Positions 16,140-25,073 of a stretch of DNA of 64,000 bases are shown piece by piece (the stretch's first letter is position 1; each line of letters opens with the position of its first letter). The translations under genes and the position numbers were made by a program. The DNA comes from Soehngenia sp. (GTDB lineage Bacteria; Bacillota; Clostridia; Tissierellales; Tissierellaceae). A model generated the notes under the pieces. It saw only the letters and a program-made list of their open reading frames with translations, made no database searches and had not been told where the DNA came from. The stretch spans positions 57,790-121,789 of the forward strand of contig JAGXFX010000023.1 in assembly GCA_024637045.1 (NCBI GenBank). The letters are read 5' to 3'.

Positions 16140-16331
16140 TCAAGCCTTCCTATAGTAGCTATCAACCATTGATCCTATAATCAGTCCTACTCCTGTTCCC
16201 ATCCCTGCCCAAATTACTGTGTCGCCGGTTAGAATAAGACTTAATCCTGCTCCAATTGCCGTTCCAAAAATCAAACCTATCCCTGTAAATGGAACTTTCT
16301 TATACTCCTCTTTCTTTTTTTTATTATTCAT
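16140..16331 (-). CDS. Glycine-zipper small membrane protein
   Basis: This 63-residue protein starts with a Lys/Glu-rich stretch (NNKKKKEEYKK). It then has two short Gly-spaced membrane helices (GIGLIFGTAIGAGLSLIL and GMGTGVGLIIGSMV). Glycine-zipper pairs of this kind pack tightly in membranes. It follows the putative lipoprotein gene by 27 bases. No family is recognised. Confidence 0.65.
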   Translation of the reverse strand: MNNKKKKEEYKKVPFTGIGLIFGTAIGAGLSLILTGDTVIWAGMGTGVGLIIGSMVDSYYRKA

Positions 16332-16358
16332 CTAATTTACTCCCTTCATTTAAGTATT

Positions 16359-16760
16359 TCAAATACTCACTTTATTAATTTGCCAGTTTATCTTATAGCT
16401 GCCTTTATGTTCTCCTTCAACTTTTATCTTGTATTTCCCCGTTTCCTCCACTTGAATTATCTTGTTTGTTTCTTCCTCATGATTATCAATCTTAAAGACT
16501 TCATGGTCTGATTCATCAACTATTGATATTTCAAGATTTCCTTCCTTTGTATTAATCTCAACAGATAAGTCCAATTCGTCGCCCTCCTGGAGGTTAACGG
16601 TCTTATATTTGTATCCATCAAAGGTAGAGTATGACATTTCCATACTGCTTTTTGTATTCTTTTCAATTGCCATAAATGTTTTATAACTGCCAGAAGTGCA
16701 TCCTGACAGCATGACTATTGTTAATGTAAAAATAGTCAATATAACAAATTTGTTTCTCAT
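16359..16760 (-). CDS. Putative lipoprotein, beta-rich
   Basis: This 133-residue protein has a lipoprotein signal peptide with lipobox MLSGC near residue 21. The mature part is beta-rich and reads like a small immunoglobulin-like or sensor domain (NLQEGDELDLSVEINTKEGNLEISIVDES, GKYKIKVEGEHKGSYKINW). It begins 33 bases after the sensor kinase stop, so it may be co-expressed with the two-component system as an accessory. No specific function can be assigned. Confidence 0.7.
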   Translation of the reverse strand: MRNKFVILTIFTLTIVMLSGCTSGSYKTFMAIEKNTKSSMEMSYSTFDGYKYKTVNLQEGDELDLSVEINTKEGNLEISIVDESDHEVFKIDNHEEETNKIIQVEETGKYKIKVEGEHKGSYKINWQINKVSI

Positions 16761-16793
16761 ATTTAACTGCTCCCTTCTAAAACTCCTCTGACT

Positions 16794-18248
16794 CTATTTG
16801 ACTCTCTTTTTTTTAAAACATATGATAAACTTACTGCCCTTCCCCAATTCACTTTCCAAGGATATGGAACCTCCGTGCAGTTCAATAATCTTTTTAGATA
16901 TTGCCAATCCCAGGCCAGTTCCGCCATCTGCTTTTCTAGAATGGTCCCCTCTTACAAGTGCATTAAATATGCTTCCTCTGATATCCTCGGATATCCCTAC
17001 ACCATCATCCCCAATGACTAGTTGAATCCTGTCTTCTCTTTCAGATAATTCCACGAACAAAGTGGTCTCTTTCGCATTATACTTTACAATGTTTCCAATG
17101 ATGTTGTCCATTGCCCTTTCAAATTCGATATCATCAAAACTGAATAATACTTTCCTTTCTGGAATCTGAATATCCAATTCAAAACCTTTGCTATCAAGCT
17201 CGCCATAAAAACTGATTACGACATTTCTCATAAACTCTGCCAGATCATTTTCTTTTTTATTCAAATCATATACGCTGCTATCGAGTTTTGTATATTTAAA
17301 AAGTGTATCTACAAGATTTGTAACTACCTTTGATTTTTCATGAATATAACTCAGATACTTCTTCTTGTCCTCTTCATTCTCTACCATGTCATTTTGCAAT
17401 GCTTCAGCATATCCTTGTATTGTTGTAGTTGGTGTTCTTAAATCATGGGATATGTCCAGAAGAAGCCTTTTCTTACTCTCTGCTATTGCTCTGTTTTCCT
17501 CTTCTGCTATCTGCAACTTCTCGGTCATGTAATTAAAGGCATCTCTAATTTCTTCAAATTCATAATTTCCCTTAAAGTCCATTCTTGTTGAATAATCTCC
17601 ATTCTTTACACTCTTTAGTCCCTTATTCATTTTATTAAGAGGGATTATTATCTTCTTTGATGTAATTCTGCTAAATAATAAAACCAAAGTGATGACAACC
17701 GAAATAAACAAAGTGAAAATCAATGTAACTTTGGAGCTTAAATCTCTCTCAAATTGAGTTCCCTGAACTGATTCAGGCAATCCCAAATCCATCTTGAAAA
17801 CACCACTTCTTATTTTTTTTGTTTTGTATAGTAGTGTATAGTTTTCACCATCTAGACCAGTAAATGGAATATACTCATACACATATTCCTCGGTTGCTGC
17901 TATCTCATCAACATCATTTGCAATAAGTGCAAATTCTTCCTGAGTATACTCGTATTTGTCATCCTGCTTATGTCCTTCTACAAAAACCACTTCATTATTT
18001 TTTACAATTTCAATCCAAGCATTTTCATCAATCTTTGTAGGCAGACTTAACTCTTTGGTACGATTATCATACTCAATGTTTCTGAAATGAATAATTAAAT
18101 CCTGCATTGTATCTGGATGTTCTGACATAGTATTCACTATCAAAAAAATAACCATTCCTACAAATATACCCGTGACAATGACTGATGTTACTAAAAACAT
18201 AATATACCTTATTATCAAATCCCAATAGAGTTTTTTCTTAATCTTCAT
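16794..18248 (-). CDS. Sensor histidine kinase
   Basis: This 484-residue protein has membrane helices at about 11-38 and 173-193 enclosing a sensor domain of about 135 residues. A HAMP-like linker follows. The HisKA box is LLLDISHDLRTPTTTIQGYAEAL (phospho-acceptor His268). The HATPase domain carries an N-box (DNIIGNIVKYN), DDGVGISEDI and GGTGLGLAISKKI. It starts eight bases after its response regulator. The extended extracytoplasmic sensor differs from the short-loop BceS type, although ABC genes follow the regulator upstream. Confidence 0.9.
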   Translation of the reverse strand: MKIKKKLYWDLIIRYIMFLVTSVIVTGIFVGMVIFLIVNTMSEHPDTMQDLIIHFRNIEYDNRTKELSLPTKIDENAWIEIVKNNEVVFVEGHKQDDKYEYTQEEFALIANDVDEIAATEEYVYEYIPFTGLDGENYTLLYKTKKIRSGVFKMDLGLPESVQGTQFERDLSSKVTLIFTLFISVVITLVLLFSRITSKKIIIPLNKMNKGLKSVKNGDYSTRMDFKGNYEFEEIRDAFNYMTEKLQIAEEENRAIAESKKRLLLDISHDLRTPTTTIQGYAEALQNDMVENEEDKKKYLSYIHEKSKVVTNLVDTLFKYTKLDSSVYDLNKKENDLAEFMRNVVISFYGELDSKGFELDIQIPERKVLFSFDDIEFERAMDNIIGNIVKYNAKETTLFVELSEREDRIQLVIGDDGVGISEDIRGSIFNALVRGDHSRKADGGTGLGLAISKKIIELHGGSISLESELGKGSKFIICFKKKRVK

Positions 18249-18256
18249 GAAGCATC

Positions 18257-18955
18257 CTACAACCTTTCAATCTTGTACCCCAGTCCCCTTACAGTTTTAA
18301 GGTATCTTGGGCTTTTGGGGTCATCCTCAATCTTGTCCCTTAAATTGCTAATATGTACTCTAATAGCATTTTCGTCATCATAATAGGCTTCGTTCCAAAC
18401 ATGCTCGAAAATTTGTTTCTTAGTAAAGACCCTACCAATGTGCTTAAGGAGATACTCAATAATCTTGTATTCAGTAGAGGTTAGCTGCAAAGCTTCATTA
18501 TTCTTGCTCACTGTACAATATGTCCGGTCTAGAACCAAATCTCCAATTTCAATTCTATTTTGATTCAGACTAGATTTATTTTCCTGGTTCAATTCATAGT
18601 ATCTCCTGAACTGAGCCTGAACCCGTGCAAGTAATTCCAATGAATTGAATGGTTTTGTCATATAATCATCCGCACCAATATCAAGTCCAAGAATCTTATC
18701 TGAAAAATCATCCCTTGCCGAGAGTATGATCACCGGGATATTGTAATCTTTTCTGATTTCCTTTATTACCTGAAAACCATTCAACTTAGGCATCATAATA
18801 TCGATGATAGCTAAACTTATCTCTGAGTTTCTTACATGTTCCAATGCCTCTTCCCCGTCATAAGCCTTGAATATATTAAAATTTTCCTTTGAAAGATATA
18901 GCTCAATCAATTCAACTATTTCCTTCTCATCATCAACGATTAGAACGTTCTCCAT
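18257..18955 (-). CDS. OmpR/PhoB-type response regulator
   Basis: The receiver domain begins NVLIVDDEKEIVELI with phosphorylatable Asp52 in AIIDIMMP, Thr/Ser and Lys in ILSAR and MTKPF. A winged-helix domain follows (TSTEYKIIEYLLKHIGRVFTKKQIFEHVW, then ENAIRVHISNLRDKIEDDP, GLGYKIE). I chose the ATG after GGAGGTCATTTCA rather than an upstream in-frame start. It partners the kinase just downstream and probably controls the ABC/SdpI genes upstream. Confidence 0.92.
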   Translation of the reverse strand: MENVLIVDDEKEIVELIELYLSKENFNIFKAYDGEEALEHVRNSEISLAIIDIMMPKLNGFQVIKEIRKDYNIPVIILSARDDFSDKILGLDIGADDYMTKPFNSLELLARVQAQFRRYYELNQENKSSLNQNRIEIGDLVLDRTYCTVSKNNEALQLTSTEYKIIEYLLKHIGRVFTKKQIFEHVWNEAYYDDENAIRVHISNLRDKIEDDPKSPRYLKTVRGLGYKIERL

Positions 18956-19026
18956 TGAAATGACCTCCATTCTGCTTTCTTTTAATTCTACCATATCTTT
19001 GTTAAAAACTAAATTAATTTGCCACT

Positions 19027-19791
19027 TTAATATACTATTTCTTTATTCCTGAAGTTTAGCACATTAAGAATTGAAAAAACCAAAACATATATGCTGCTGC
19101 TAAAAAAGATCTGATCTAGTGTAGCCGTTTGCATAGCTGCAACTTTGTTGAAATTGACACCTATTATTAATCCCTTTAGCGCTTCAGGTGCTACTACTCC
19201 AATTACGCCTGTCAGCATAAATATCCCAATCCCAAGGCCAATGGCTCCACTGACTTTGTTTATACCGCCTAAAGCAAACATAAGTAATGATGAAAATCCA
19301 AATATCGTCAACCATCCGAGAAAACATACCAAAATAATTTGAAGAATTGTGTAGCTGTCCTGCTTCCACTCATAGCCTATTACTCCAATTGTACTAGAAC
19401 TTATTAATGCTGCAGTAATGAGAGTGAAATTAATTATTCCGGATGATATGATTTTTCCCAACATCAACTTTTCCCTTGTGGTAGCAAGTAAAGAATACTT
19501 TAGGGTTCCTCTTCCATAGTCTTCTGTTATCAAAGTTGCTGTTATTATAGTTACTATTATAAATATTGTTCCTCCAGCAACCATATTGACGATTGAATTT
19601 ACAATATACTCCTGAGTTGACATCAATTGAAATCTTTCAGCCAGCCCTGGTACAGTCTCAGGATTATGAGTTACAAGTAATCGGGATGCCAAATAATCAA
19701 TTGAGACCACTAAAGCTGTAACTAGCATAGATATATATATCATTTTACCTGAGAACCATTTCATCAACTCACTCTTAACTATTCTAAGCAT
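19027..19791 (-). CDS. ABC-2 type transporter permease
   Basis: This 254-residue protein has six membrane helices and begins MLRIVKSELMKWFSGKMIYI, typical of BcrB/NatB-like permeases. The segment TEDYGRGTLKYSLLATTREKLMLGK is a recurring coupling element of this class (EYxxGT). It overlaps the ATPase gene by eight bases. Together they form an exporter, which with the two-component system and SdpI-like protein suggests peptide or antibiotic response. Confidence 0.85.
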   Translation of the reverse strand: MLRIVKSELMKWFSGKMIYISMLVTALVVSIDYLASRLLVTHNPETVPGLAERFQLMSTQEYIVNSIVNMVAGGTIFIIVTIITATLITEDYGRGTLKYSLLATTREKLMLGKIISSGIINFTLITAALISSSTIGVIGYEWKQDSYTILQIILVCFLGWLTIFGFSSLLMFALGGINKVSGAIGLGIGIFMLTGVIGVVAPEALKGLIIGVNFNKVAAMQTATLDQIFFSSSIYVLVFSILNVLNFRNKEIVY

Positions 19792-20527
19792 ATTTTCTCT
19801 CCTCCTTGGTCAAGGATATAAATGTGTCTTCAAGAGATCCACCTCTTGCTTTAATCCTTTGCATTTCTTCCACTCCAAATTCTTCAATCAATCGCCCATT
19901 ATGGATGATTCCAACTCTGTTGCACATCATCTCAGCCTCATGTAGCAAGTGAGTAGATATAACAAATGTCTTGTTGTGGTTTTGTGTAAGCTTAATAATC
20001 AATTCCCTGATGGATTTCATTCCATATGGGTCTAGTCCATTTGTCGGCTCATCTAGGATTACAAGATCAGGATTATTCAGAAAAGCTCTCCCAATCCCCA
20101 ATCTCTGTTTCATTCCCATTGAATACTCACTTACCTTCTTTTCTGCGGCATCTTCCATTTCGACTAAATGAAGTACATCATCCACTCTCTCCACTGCTTC
20201 TTTACCATACAGTTCAGCTATTATCTGAAGATTCTTCCTGCCTGTTAGATTTTCATAAAATGCAGGAGCTTCTATCATCGCTCCAATGAATTTCGTTCCT
20301 TCACCCTTATGGCTTTGCACCAACTTATTATTGATATAGATTTTCCCTTCAGTGGGCTTCAAGAAACCCAACATAAGTTTTAACGTAGTGGTTTTACCTG
20401 CTCCATTAAGACCCAAGAGGCCATAGATTTCTCCCTTTCTTAATTTAACATTTATGTCACTTATTATCTGTTTGTCCTTGAATTTTTTTGACAGACCTTC
20501 AGTCTTTATAATGTAATTATTTTCCAT
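19784..20527 (-). CDS. ABC transporter ATP-binding protein (bacitracin-type)
   Basis: This 247-residue ATPase has Walker A GLNGAGKTTT (39-48), a Q-loop region, signature EYSMGMKQRLGIGRAF (about 134-149), Walker B LVILDEPTNGLDP and an H-loop in VISTHLLHEAE. SMGMKQR and the ILDEPTNGLDPYG form are typical of the BcrA/LanF subfamily of antimicrobial peptide exporters. The start has a nearby AAGGAAGG. It is encoded between the SdpI-like gene and its permease. Confidence 0.92.
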   Translation of the reverse strand: MENNYIIKTEGLSKKFKDKQIISDINVKLRKGEIYGLLGLNGAGKTTTLKLMLGFLKPTEGKIYINNKLVQSHKGEGTKFIGAMIEAPAFYENLTGRKNLQIIAELYGKEAVERVDDVLHLVEMEDAAEKKVSEYSMGMKQRLGIGRAFLNNPDLVILDEPTNGLDPYGMKSIRELIIKLTQNHNKTFVISTHLLHEAEMMCNRVGIIHNGRLIEEFGVEEMQRIKARGGSLEDTFISLTKEERKYA

Positions 20528-20548
20528 GTTTACCTTCCTTTCATTTAT

Positions 20549-21142
20549 CTATGCATACTTCCTGTAACAAAACCATAGTGAGTACAAGCTTGGAATTAGA
20601 ATCCATACAAGTACAGCTACTGGTATAATCCTTTCAGAGTCAAACAACAAATTTAGTGCCAGCTGAGATATCGCTATTGGAAAAGAAATGTACCCAACTA
20701 CATTATGAGCTACATCCCAGGTTTCTTCATCTCTTATAGTCCACGGCAATCTTAATCCCAAATATCTATTGAAAGGTATGTACGGAGATACTTTTCCGAG
20801 CATAACCATGAATATTGATAATAATCCGGAGTGCAAAATCGTATCGATTCTAATAGAAAATATAGTATACATTGGCAGAAGCATTGTAGACAGGACTGAA
20901 ACAATTATTATCAGCATACTGATGCGATTGACCAACCTCATTGACTTTACTTTTTCATTATCCTCTTTAAGTTTTGTAATGGACGGGATCTTGATATCCA
21001 GTACCAATAGAACAACTATGCTCAATACTCCGATTATCATAGTATTCATATCGCTTTGCGGTTTTGTAACCCCCACCGCTAGTATTACTAGCGAACTCAG
21101 TAAAAAAAATGCTCTGGTTAAATGAAAATCTTCCATCTTCAT
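20549..21142 (-). CDS. SdpI-family membrane protein
   Basis: This 197-residue protein has about six membrane helices. The C-terminal half contains NRYLGLRLPWTIRDEETWDVAHNVVGYISFPIAI, the conserved core of SdpI (YfhL) proteins. Bacillus SdpI is both immunity protein and signal receptor for the toxin SdpC. No SdpA/B/C-like toxin genes are in the window, so this copy may protect against foreign peptides. It is the first gene of the ABC operon; a TATACT about 70 bases upstream may be its -10 box. Confidence 0.75.
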   Translation of the reverse strand: MKMEDFHLTRAFFLLSSLVILAVGVTKPQSDMNTMIIGVLSIVVLLVLDIKIPSITKLKEDNEKVKSMRLVNRISMLIIIVSVLSTMLLPMYTIFSIRIDTILHSGLLSIFMVMLGKVSPYIPFNRYLGLRLPWTIRDEETWDVAHNVVGYISFPIAISQLALNLLFDSERIIPVAVLVWILIPSLYSLWFCYRKYA

Positions 21143-21274
21143 AGTATCTCCTCCGATTTATTGTGATCTATTCTCCATTCTTAACCTATTCTCAATTACT
21201 AGTATAAACGTTAATTATTTAGCGAACATTAAGCTAACCTTTAGATTACATAAATATCGAGTATAAAAAATAGA

Positions 21275-21292
21275 ACCTGAAGATTTTCAGGT
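21275..21292 (-). terminator. Terminator after the ketopantoate reductase-like gene
   Basis: ACCTGAAgattTTCAGGT is an inverted repeat. On the minus strand it is followed by TCTATTTTTTATAC. It closes the GNAT-reductase unit. Confidence 0.7.
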
Positions 21293-21354
21293 CCTGTATT
21301 TGTGGACTTTGTTCTATTTACTCTATGCAACGGGGACAGACCCCCTGGTATTGT

Positions 21355-22293
21355 TTAAGCCTGTCTGTAAACTTTTTCTGTCGCGGTGGTACTCATACCA
21401 TATTCTTTTCCGAGTCTTATAATAGTCCCGCCAATAAGTTCTCCCTCATCTTTTCCTTTTCCACTTTCAATATCCCTTTGATAGGATGTCTTGGTTTCAT
21501 AGGGATAGAAGCTTGCATTCCCAAGATATGTCTCAATCAAGGAATCTTTTACAATGATCTCTTTAGCTCTTGCCAGCTCAACGACCTCTTCCATAATTTC
21601 CTCAATCAGCTTCTTCAGATCCGTATCCTCCATCACTTCTCCAAATGTCTTGCCTGAATATGCTGTTACCAAGGCAAAAGGAGCAAACATAATATATTTC
21701 TCCCAAATTGTGGGGAGTGCGTCCTCTTCCAATTCATAAGGGATTCCAGCATTGCTTAGTATTTGATGTAGATCTGTGGGAATATAATCCTTGTTATTTG
21801 GATCCTTTCCCAAAACCAGCTTTGTGGTTCCTCCCTTGTGAACAACTACTCCTGGCTCTTTTATTGAGGAAGTAACAAAAATACACGAAGGTAGAACTAT
21901 TCCTTTTTCAAGCTTTGATCTAATTCTTTCATATATATCAACACCGTTTAAAGGTGCAATTATTACCGTGTTTTCATCTGCTATCTCATTGATATTCTCA
22001 ACTGCTTCTTCAAGATCATATCCCTTTACACAGAGAAATACATAATCCATAACTGGTAGTTCGCTTACCTTTTCAACTGATTTTCTTGGATGACATGAGA
22101 TATTCCCTTTTGATGGTGTAACAAGAGTAAGTCCGTCTTTTACTATAGTGTCCAGATGCTCTCCTCTGGCTACAAAATATACCTCATATTCCTCCTTATC
22201 AGACTGATTTGAGCCATGAGCGAGCATCCCTCCCAGGTATCCACCAACTCCTCCAAGACCATATACACATATTCTCTTCTTATCCTTTGACAT
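21355..22293 (-). CDS. Ketopantoate reductase family protein (ApbA/PanE)
   Basis: This 312-residue protein has an N-terminal NADP-binding fold (ICVYGLGGVGGYLGGMLAHG) and the family's C-terminal helical domain, with ALPTIWEKYIMFAPF, the lysine-containing helix, and TSYQRDIESGKGKDEGE, the substrate Ser/Glu region. Ketopantoate reductase makes pantoate for coenzyme A, but many paralogs act on other 2-keto acids. No panB/panC neighbours occur here. I chose the ATG after GGAGGAATCCAA. It overlaps the upstream GNAT gene by 14 bases. Confidence 0.85.
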   Translation of the reverse strand: MSKDKKRICVYGLGGVGGYLGGMLAHGSNQSDKEEYEVYFVARGEHLDTIVKDGLTLVTPSKGNISCHPRKSVEKVSELPVMDYVFLCVKGYDLEEAVENINEIADENTVIIAPLNGVDIYERIRSKLEKGIVLPSCIFVTSSIKEPGVVVHKGGTTKLVLGKDPNNKDYIPTDLHQILSNAGIPYELEEDALPTIWEKYIMFAPFALVTAYSGKTFGEVMEDTDLKKLIEEIMEEVVELARAKEIIVKDSLIETYLGNASFYPYETKTSYQRDIESGKGKDEGELIGGTIIRLGKEYGMSTTATEKVYRQA

Positions 22294-23182
22294 TTGGATT
22301 CCTCCATTCACTGGCAGTTGAAAATGGTCGCATCCCTATACTATAGTAAAACTGCTGTGACGAACCTACCAATACTTTCCTGGCTCCCAGCTCTCCAACA
22401 AGTCGTATTCCTTCAAGAACTGCTGCTTGACCAAGACCCTTCCTTCTATAGTCCGGATCAGTAGCCACAGGCTCAATCACCGCAAAATCACTTCTCTTGT
22501 CATACCACATTCCGCAGTAGGAAACAAAGTTTCCATCAGGTGCAACCACTGCAATTTTAAGACTCAGGTCAACATTGTCACGTTTCATCTGGATATTTCC
22601 AGACATCTCATTTTCTTTTGTGAATTTAAACTCACCCTCCCCATTCAGTTCATGATTGAATCCCTTCCACAGCACACGATAGTACTGATAAAGGTCGTAG
22701 TTTTCCTGCATGGTAGTAATCCTGTATCCTTCAGGCAAAGTGAACTCCGGGGATGTCTTGTCCGTGTAAAAAATTGCATCTGACTCTTTATTTTCAGTTG
22801 CTGCAAACCCCAGCTCTGCTGCTATATCCTGGAATTGTAAATCAAGGTCTGGAATAACCACACCAAATTTATCACCTTTGGCTAAGTTCACCTTTGAATA
22901 CAAAAGCATCTCCCTCTTAAGCTCATTGTTATCAGGGTTAGTAAGGCAATATGCAGTTCCAAGTTGAAGATCAAAGGTAGACACTCCGATTATATTGTCT
23001 TCATCTTCCCATATTCCGATTCTATCCACAGCATACTTATCCAAGTAATCATGAGTCATCATCCAGTCCCACCTTGCATATGTAAAATTTGTGGATCCGA
23101 GCTGCAATAAAAATTCTCTTACGTTTTGATAATCTTCCGTAATGCCTGATTTCTTTGTGTAATTTCTAAAACTAACCGTCAT
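22280..23182 (-). CDS. GNAT family N-acetyltransferase
   Basis: In this 300-residue protein the C-terminal third is a GNAT domain: SYCGMWYDKRSDFAVIEPVATDPDYRRKGLGQAAVLEGIRLVGELGARKVLVGS, including the R/Q-x-x-G-x-G/A acetyl-CoA loop (RRKGLG). The N-terminal half is an additional GNAT-like or substrate domain. Substrate unknown. It is translationally coupled to the reductase-like gene, which hints at a shared small-molecule substrate. It is the first of three acetyltransferase genes in a row downstream of rlmH. Confidence 0.85.
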   Translation of the reverse strand: MTVSFRNYTKKSGITEDYQNVREFLLQLGSTNFTYARWDWMMTHDYLDKYAVDRIGIWEDEDNIIGVSTFDLQLGTAYCLTNPDNNELKREMLLYSKVNLAKGDKFGVVIPDLDLQFQDIAAELGFAATENKESDAIFYTDKTSPEFTLPEGYRITTMQENYDLYQYYRVLWKGFNHELNGEGEFKFTKENEMSGNIQMKRDNVDLSLKIAVVAPDGNFVSYCGMWYDKRSDFAVIEPVATDPDYRRKGLGQAAVLEGIRLVGELGARKVLVGSSQQFYYSIGMRPFSTASEWRNPNVKG

Positions 23183-23234
23183 GAATTACCTCCTTGCACT
23201 TATTTTTATGATTCCTGACCATATGCTTCACAGT

Positions 23235-23265
23235 TGAGTCAAAATTAACCGTCCCTGGTGACTCA
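23235..23265. repeat. REP-like hairpin at a GNAT 3' end
   Basis: TGAGTC (23235-23240) and GACTCA (23260-23265) enclose AACCGTCCCTGGT, itself able to fold (ACC...GGT). The motif ACCAGGGACGGTT within GAGTCA/TGACTC arms is familiar from dispersed extragenic repeats in Clostridia, some linked to REP-associated transposases. It overlaps the stop codon of the GNAT gene at 23263. Confidence 0.5.
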
Positions 23266-24054
23266 AAATTTTACTTTTAAAATACGATGGTGAGCAAAAA
23301 ATCCTGAATTATGTATGGCTTTTTGAGATCCTATATTATTGATTGAGGTTGAGCAAATGGGAATCATATCCTGTTTATAGCAGTCTTTTTTTAAGTAAGA
23401 CAATATATAGGACGCTAGCCCCTTTCTTCGGTATTCTTTAGCAACTGTAACTCCAAGGTGTGCATATCCTTTTTGACTTTCACTCGCTCTTATTTCTCCT
23501 GATCCAATAATCTCATTGTTAATTAGGAATAGGAATAATTGTCTCTTGTTAATAAGATTTATGCAATAGGCTTCTAGCCAACTTCCACTTATATCAACAC
23601 AATTTTCATGGTACTCAATAATCTTCTGTATATCAGTAGTTATGGCTGTCTCGATTTCTAACCCCTCAATGGGATTAATCCTGTCAACATGATAAATATC
23701 CTTATACAAAAATGTATGGGTATGTATTTCATTGTTGAGATCTAGAAATAAAGGCAAGCTTCTTGTATCAATTGTACTGACAAAACCTTCTTTTATCGTA
23801 TATCCGTCCATGATATGTTGCATCAAGTCTTTCGACTTGTCGATAAACTCATCCTTAATAAATAACAGCAACAATGTATTATTGTTATCCAGACAAAAAT
23901 ATCCAGCATCAGTAAAATCAAAAACTATTCTATAATAGTTTGATGTTCCAATTGATTCTTCCCACATATCATCCATTGGAGCAATAAGATGCTCGTAGTA
24001 TTCTTTTATCATTTTACTAATTTCCTGCTTGGTTGTTTTGTGAGTATTTATCAT
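23263..24054 (-). CDS. GNAT family N-acetyltransferase
   Basis: In this 263-residue protein the GNAT domain occupies the C-terminal half: FLFLINNEIIGSGEIRASESQKGYAHLGVTVAKEYRRKGLASYILSYLKK, with RRKGLA as the acetyl-CoA loop and a final ICSTSINNIGSQKAIHNSGF strand/helix. The N-terminal half is alpha/beta without recognised motif. The start is the ATG after AGGAGGTTAGGGGA. Its leader contains a copy of the rlmH 3' end (24075-24110), a sign that this gene once lay directly against rlmH. Confidence 0.85.
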   Translation of the reverse strand: MINTHKTTKQEISKMIKEYYEHLIAPMDDMWEESIGTSNYYRIVFDFTDAGYFCLDNNNTLLLLFIKDEFIDKSKDLMQHIMDGYTIKEGFVSTIDTRSLPLFLDLNNEIHTHTFLYKDIYHVDRINPIEGLEIETAITTDIQKIIEYHENCVDISGSWLEAYCINLINKRQLFLFLINNEIIGSGEIRASESQKGYAHLGVTVAKEYRRKGLASYILSYLKKDCYKQDMIPICSTSINNIGSQKAIHNSGFFAHHRILKVKF

Positions 24055-24074
24055 TCCCCTAACCTCCTTGCAGC

Positions 24075-24110
24075 CATTTATGGTATGTTTCATTTCTCGT
24101 TATCCTTAAT
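24075..24110 (-). repeat. Imperfect copy of the rlmH 3' end (att-like)
   Basis: These 36 bases match 25075-25110, the final codons of rlmH, at 31 of 36 positions. The two sites are exactly 1000 bases apart in the same orientation. In the rlmH frame this copy would read RITRNETYHKW, so it retains the YHK end but not the stop. The 3' end of rlmH (orfX) is the integration site of staphylococcal SCC elements, whose core is a GAAGCATATCATAAATGA-type sequence. This copy has GAAACATACCATAAATGG. Confidence 0.7.
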
Positions 24111-24125
24111 TCCTGGCTAATCTAC

Positions 24126-24956
24126 TCAAGAAAGATCATTATCTTCAACTTTGCTGACTCTATACCAATAACATGTGTATTCATATTCTATCTCAAGACC
24201 AAGCTTTTCTGCCATAAATATTGAACCCTCATTATCGTTACTACAATCCCAATGTGGTTCTACACTCTTCATCTTACACTCATCAATAAACGCCTTGGCT
24301 ATTTCAAATCCATACCCTCTTCTCCTATGATTCTCTAGTGTTTCTATTCCAATTGTATGAATATTGTCTTTTACTAATCCTGAGTAGCAGCTGCTTACAA
24401 TTTCCTTTTCCAATAAATAACACCTACATATTCCCTTGCTTAAAAAGTTTTCAATCCTTCCCCAGAATTGTTGTATTTCATCCCTTAGAAAATCAAGGTT
24501 GGAAATTTCCAGATCAAATGTATTTTCATCAACTTGCATTACATTATCTATATTTTCTTCATTAACTGATCTGTGTTTTTTTAGTTTATATACCAACTGC
24601 TTATCTTTGCCTAAATCTTTGTCATGGAAAATTTCTTCAATTATTCCATTCCATTCTTCTGACATTCCTGAGATTTCAATCCAACTGATATCTAGGCTAG
24701 TCAATCTAGCATAAACAACACTTTCAATAAAAGATATAAGTTCATTTTTAAATTGAACATTAGTATGGTCTCCAAGTAAATAGAGCCCTCCCATACCTTT
24801 TGCAAATATTAAAGCTGATTTTGGATTGTCTGTATCATCAACAAAAACCCAGCCTGGATTGTTTCTTAAAACTACTGAACCAACCTCTGGGAATTTATTG
24901 CTTTTAATCAAATCATTTAGTTTATAGTAACTTTCTTTACCAAGTTCTTCAATCAT
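24126..24956 (-). CDS. GNAT acetyltransferase
   Basis: In this 276-residue protein the N-terminal region (NNPGWVFVDDTDNPKSALIFAKGMGGLYLLGD) and C-terminal GNAT domain (IHTIGIETLENHRRRGYGFEIAKAFIDECK, then PHWDCSNDNEGSIFMAEKLGLE) match the Bacillota GNAT_acetyltr_2-type family of unknown substrate. RRRGYG is the acetyl-CoA loop. It is the only gene between the two rlmH-end repeats, so it would be the cargo of the putative 1-kb insertion. Confidence 0.85.
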   Translation of the reverse strand: MIEELGKESYYKLNDLIKSNKFPEVGSVVLRNNPGWVFVDDTDNPKSALIFAKGMGGLYLLGDHTNVQFKNELISFIESVVYARLTSLDISWIEISGMSEEWNGIIEEIFHDKDLGKDKQLVYKLKKHRSVNEENIDNVMQVDENTFDLEISNLDFLRDEIQQFWGRIENFLSKGICRCYLLEKEIVSSCYSGLVKDNIHTIGIETLENHRRRGYGFEIAKAFIDECKMKSVEPHWDCSNDNEGSIFMAEKLGLEIEYEYTCYWYRVSKVEDNDLS

Positions 24957-25073
24957 AATATTTATATCCTTTCTATATCATATTATCTCCTTGGTCCATG
25001 TTACTCCTAAAAAAACAACATATCCCTCTTATACTGCTCGTACCCAAGGTTAGCAAACAGTGTGGTTTTTGTA

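Noticed and set aside
23208..23230. Possible third rlmH-end-like site (TTTATGAT and ATATGCTTC blocks)
   Set aside because: The two blocks resemble the SCC core only if eight intervening bases are ignored; alone this is within chance in AT-rich DNA.
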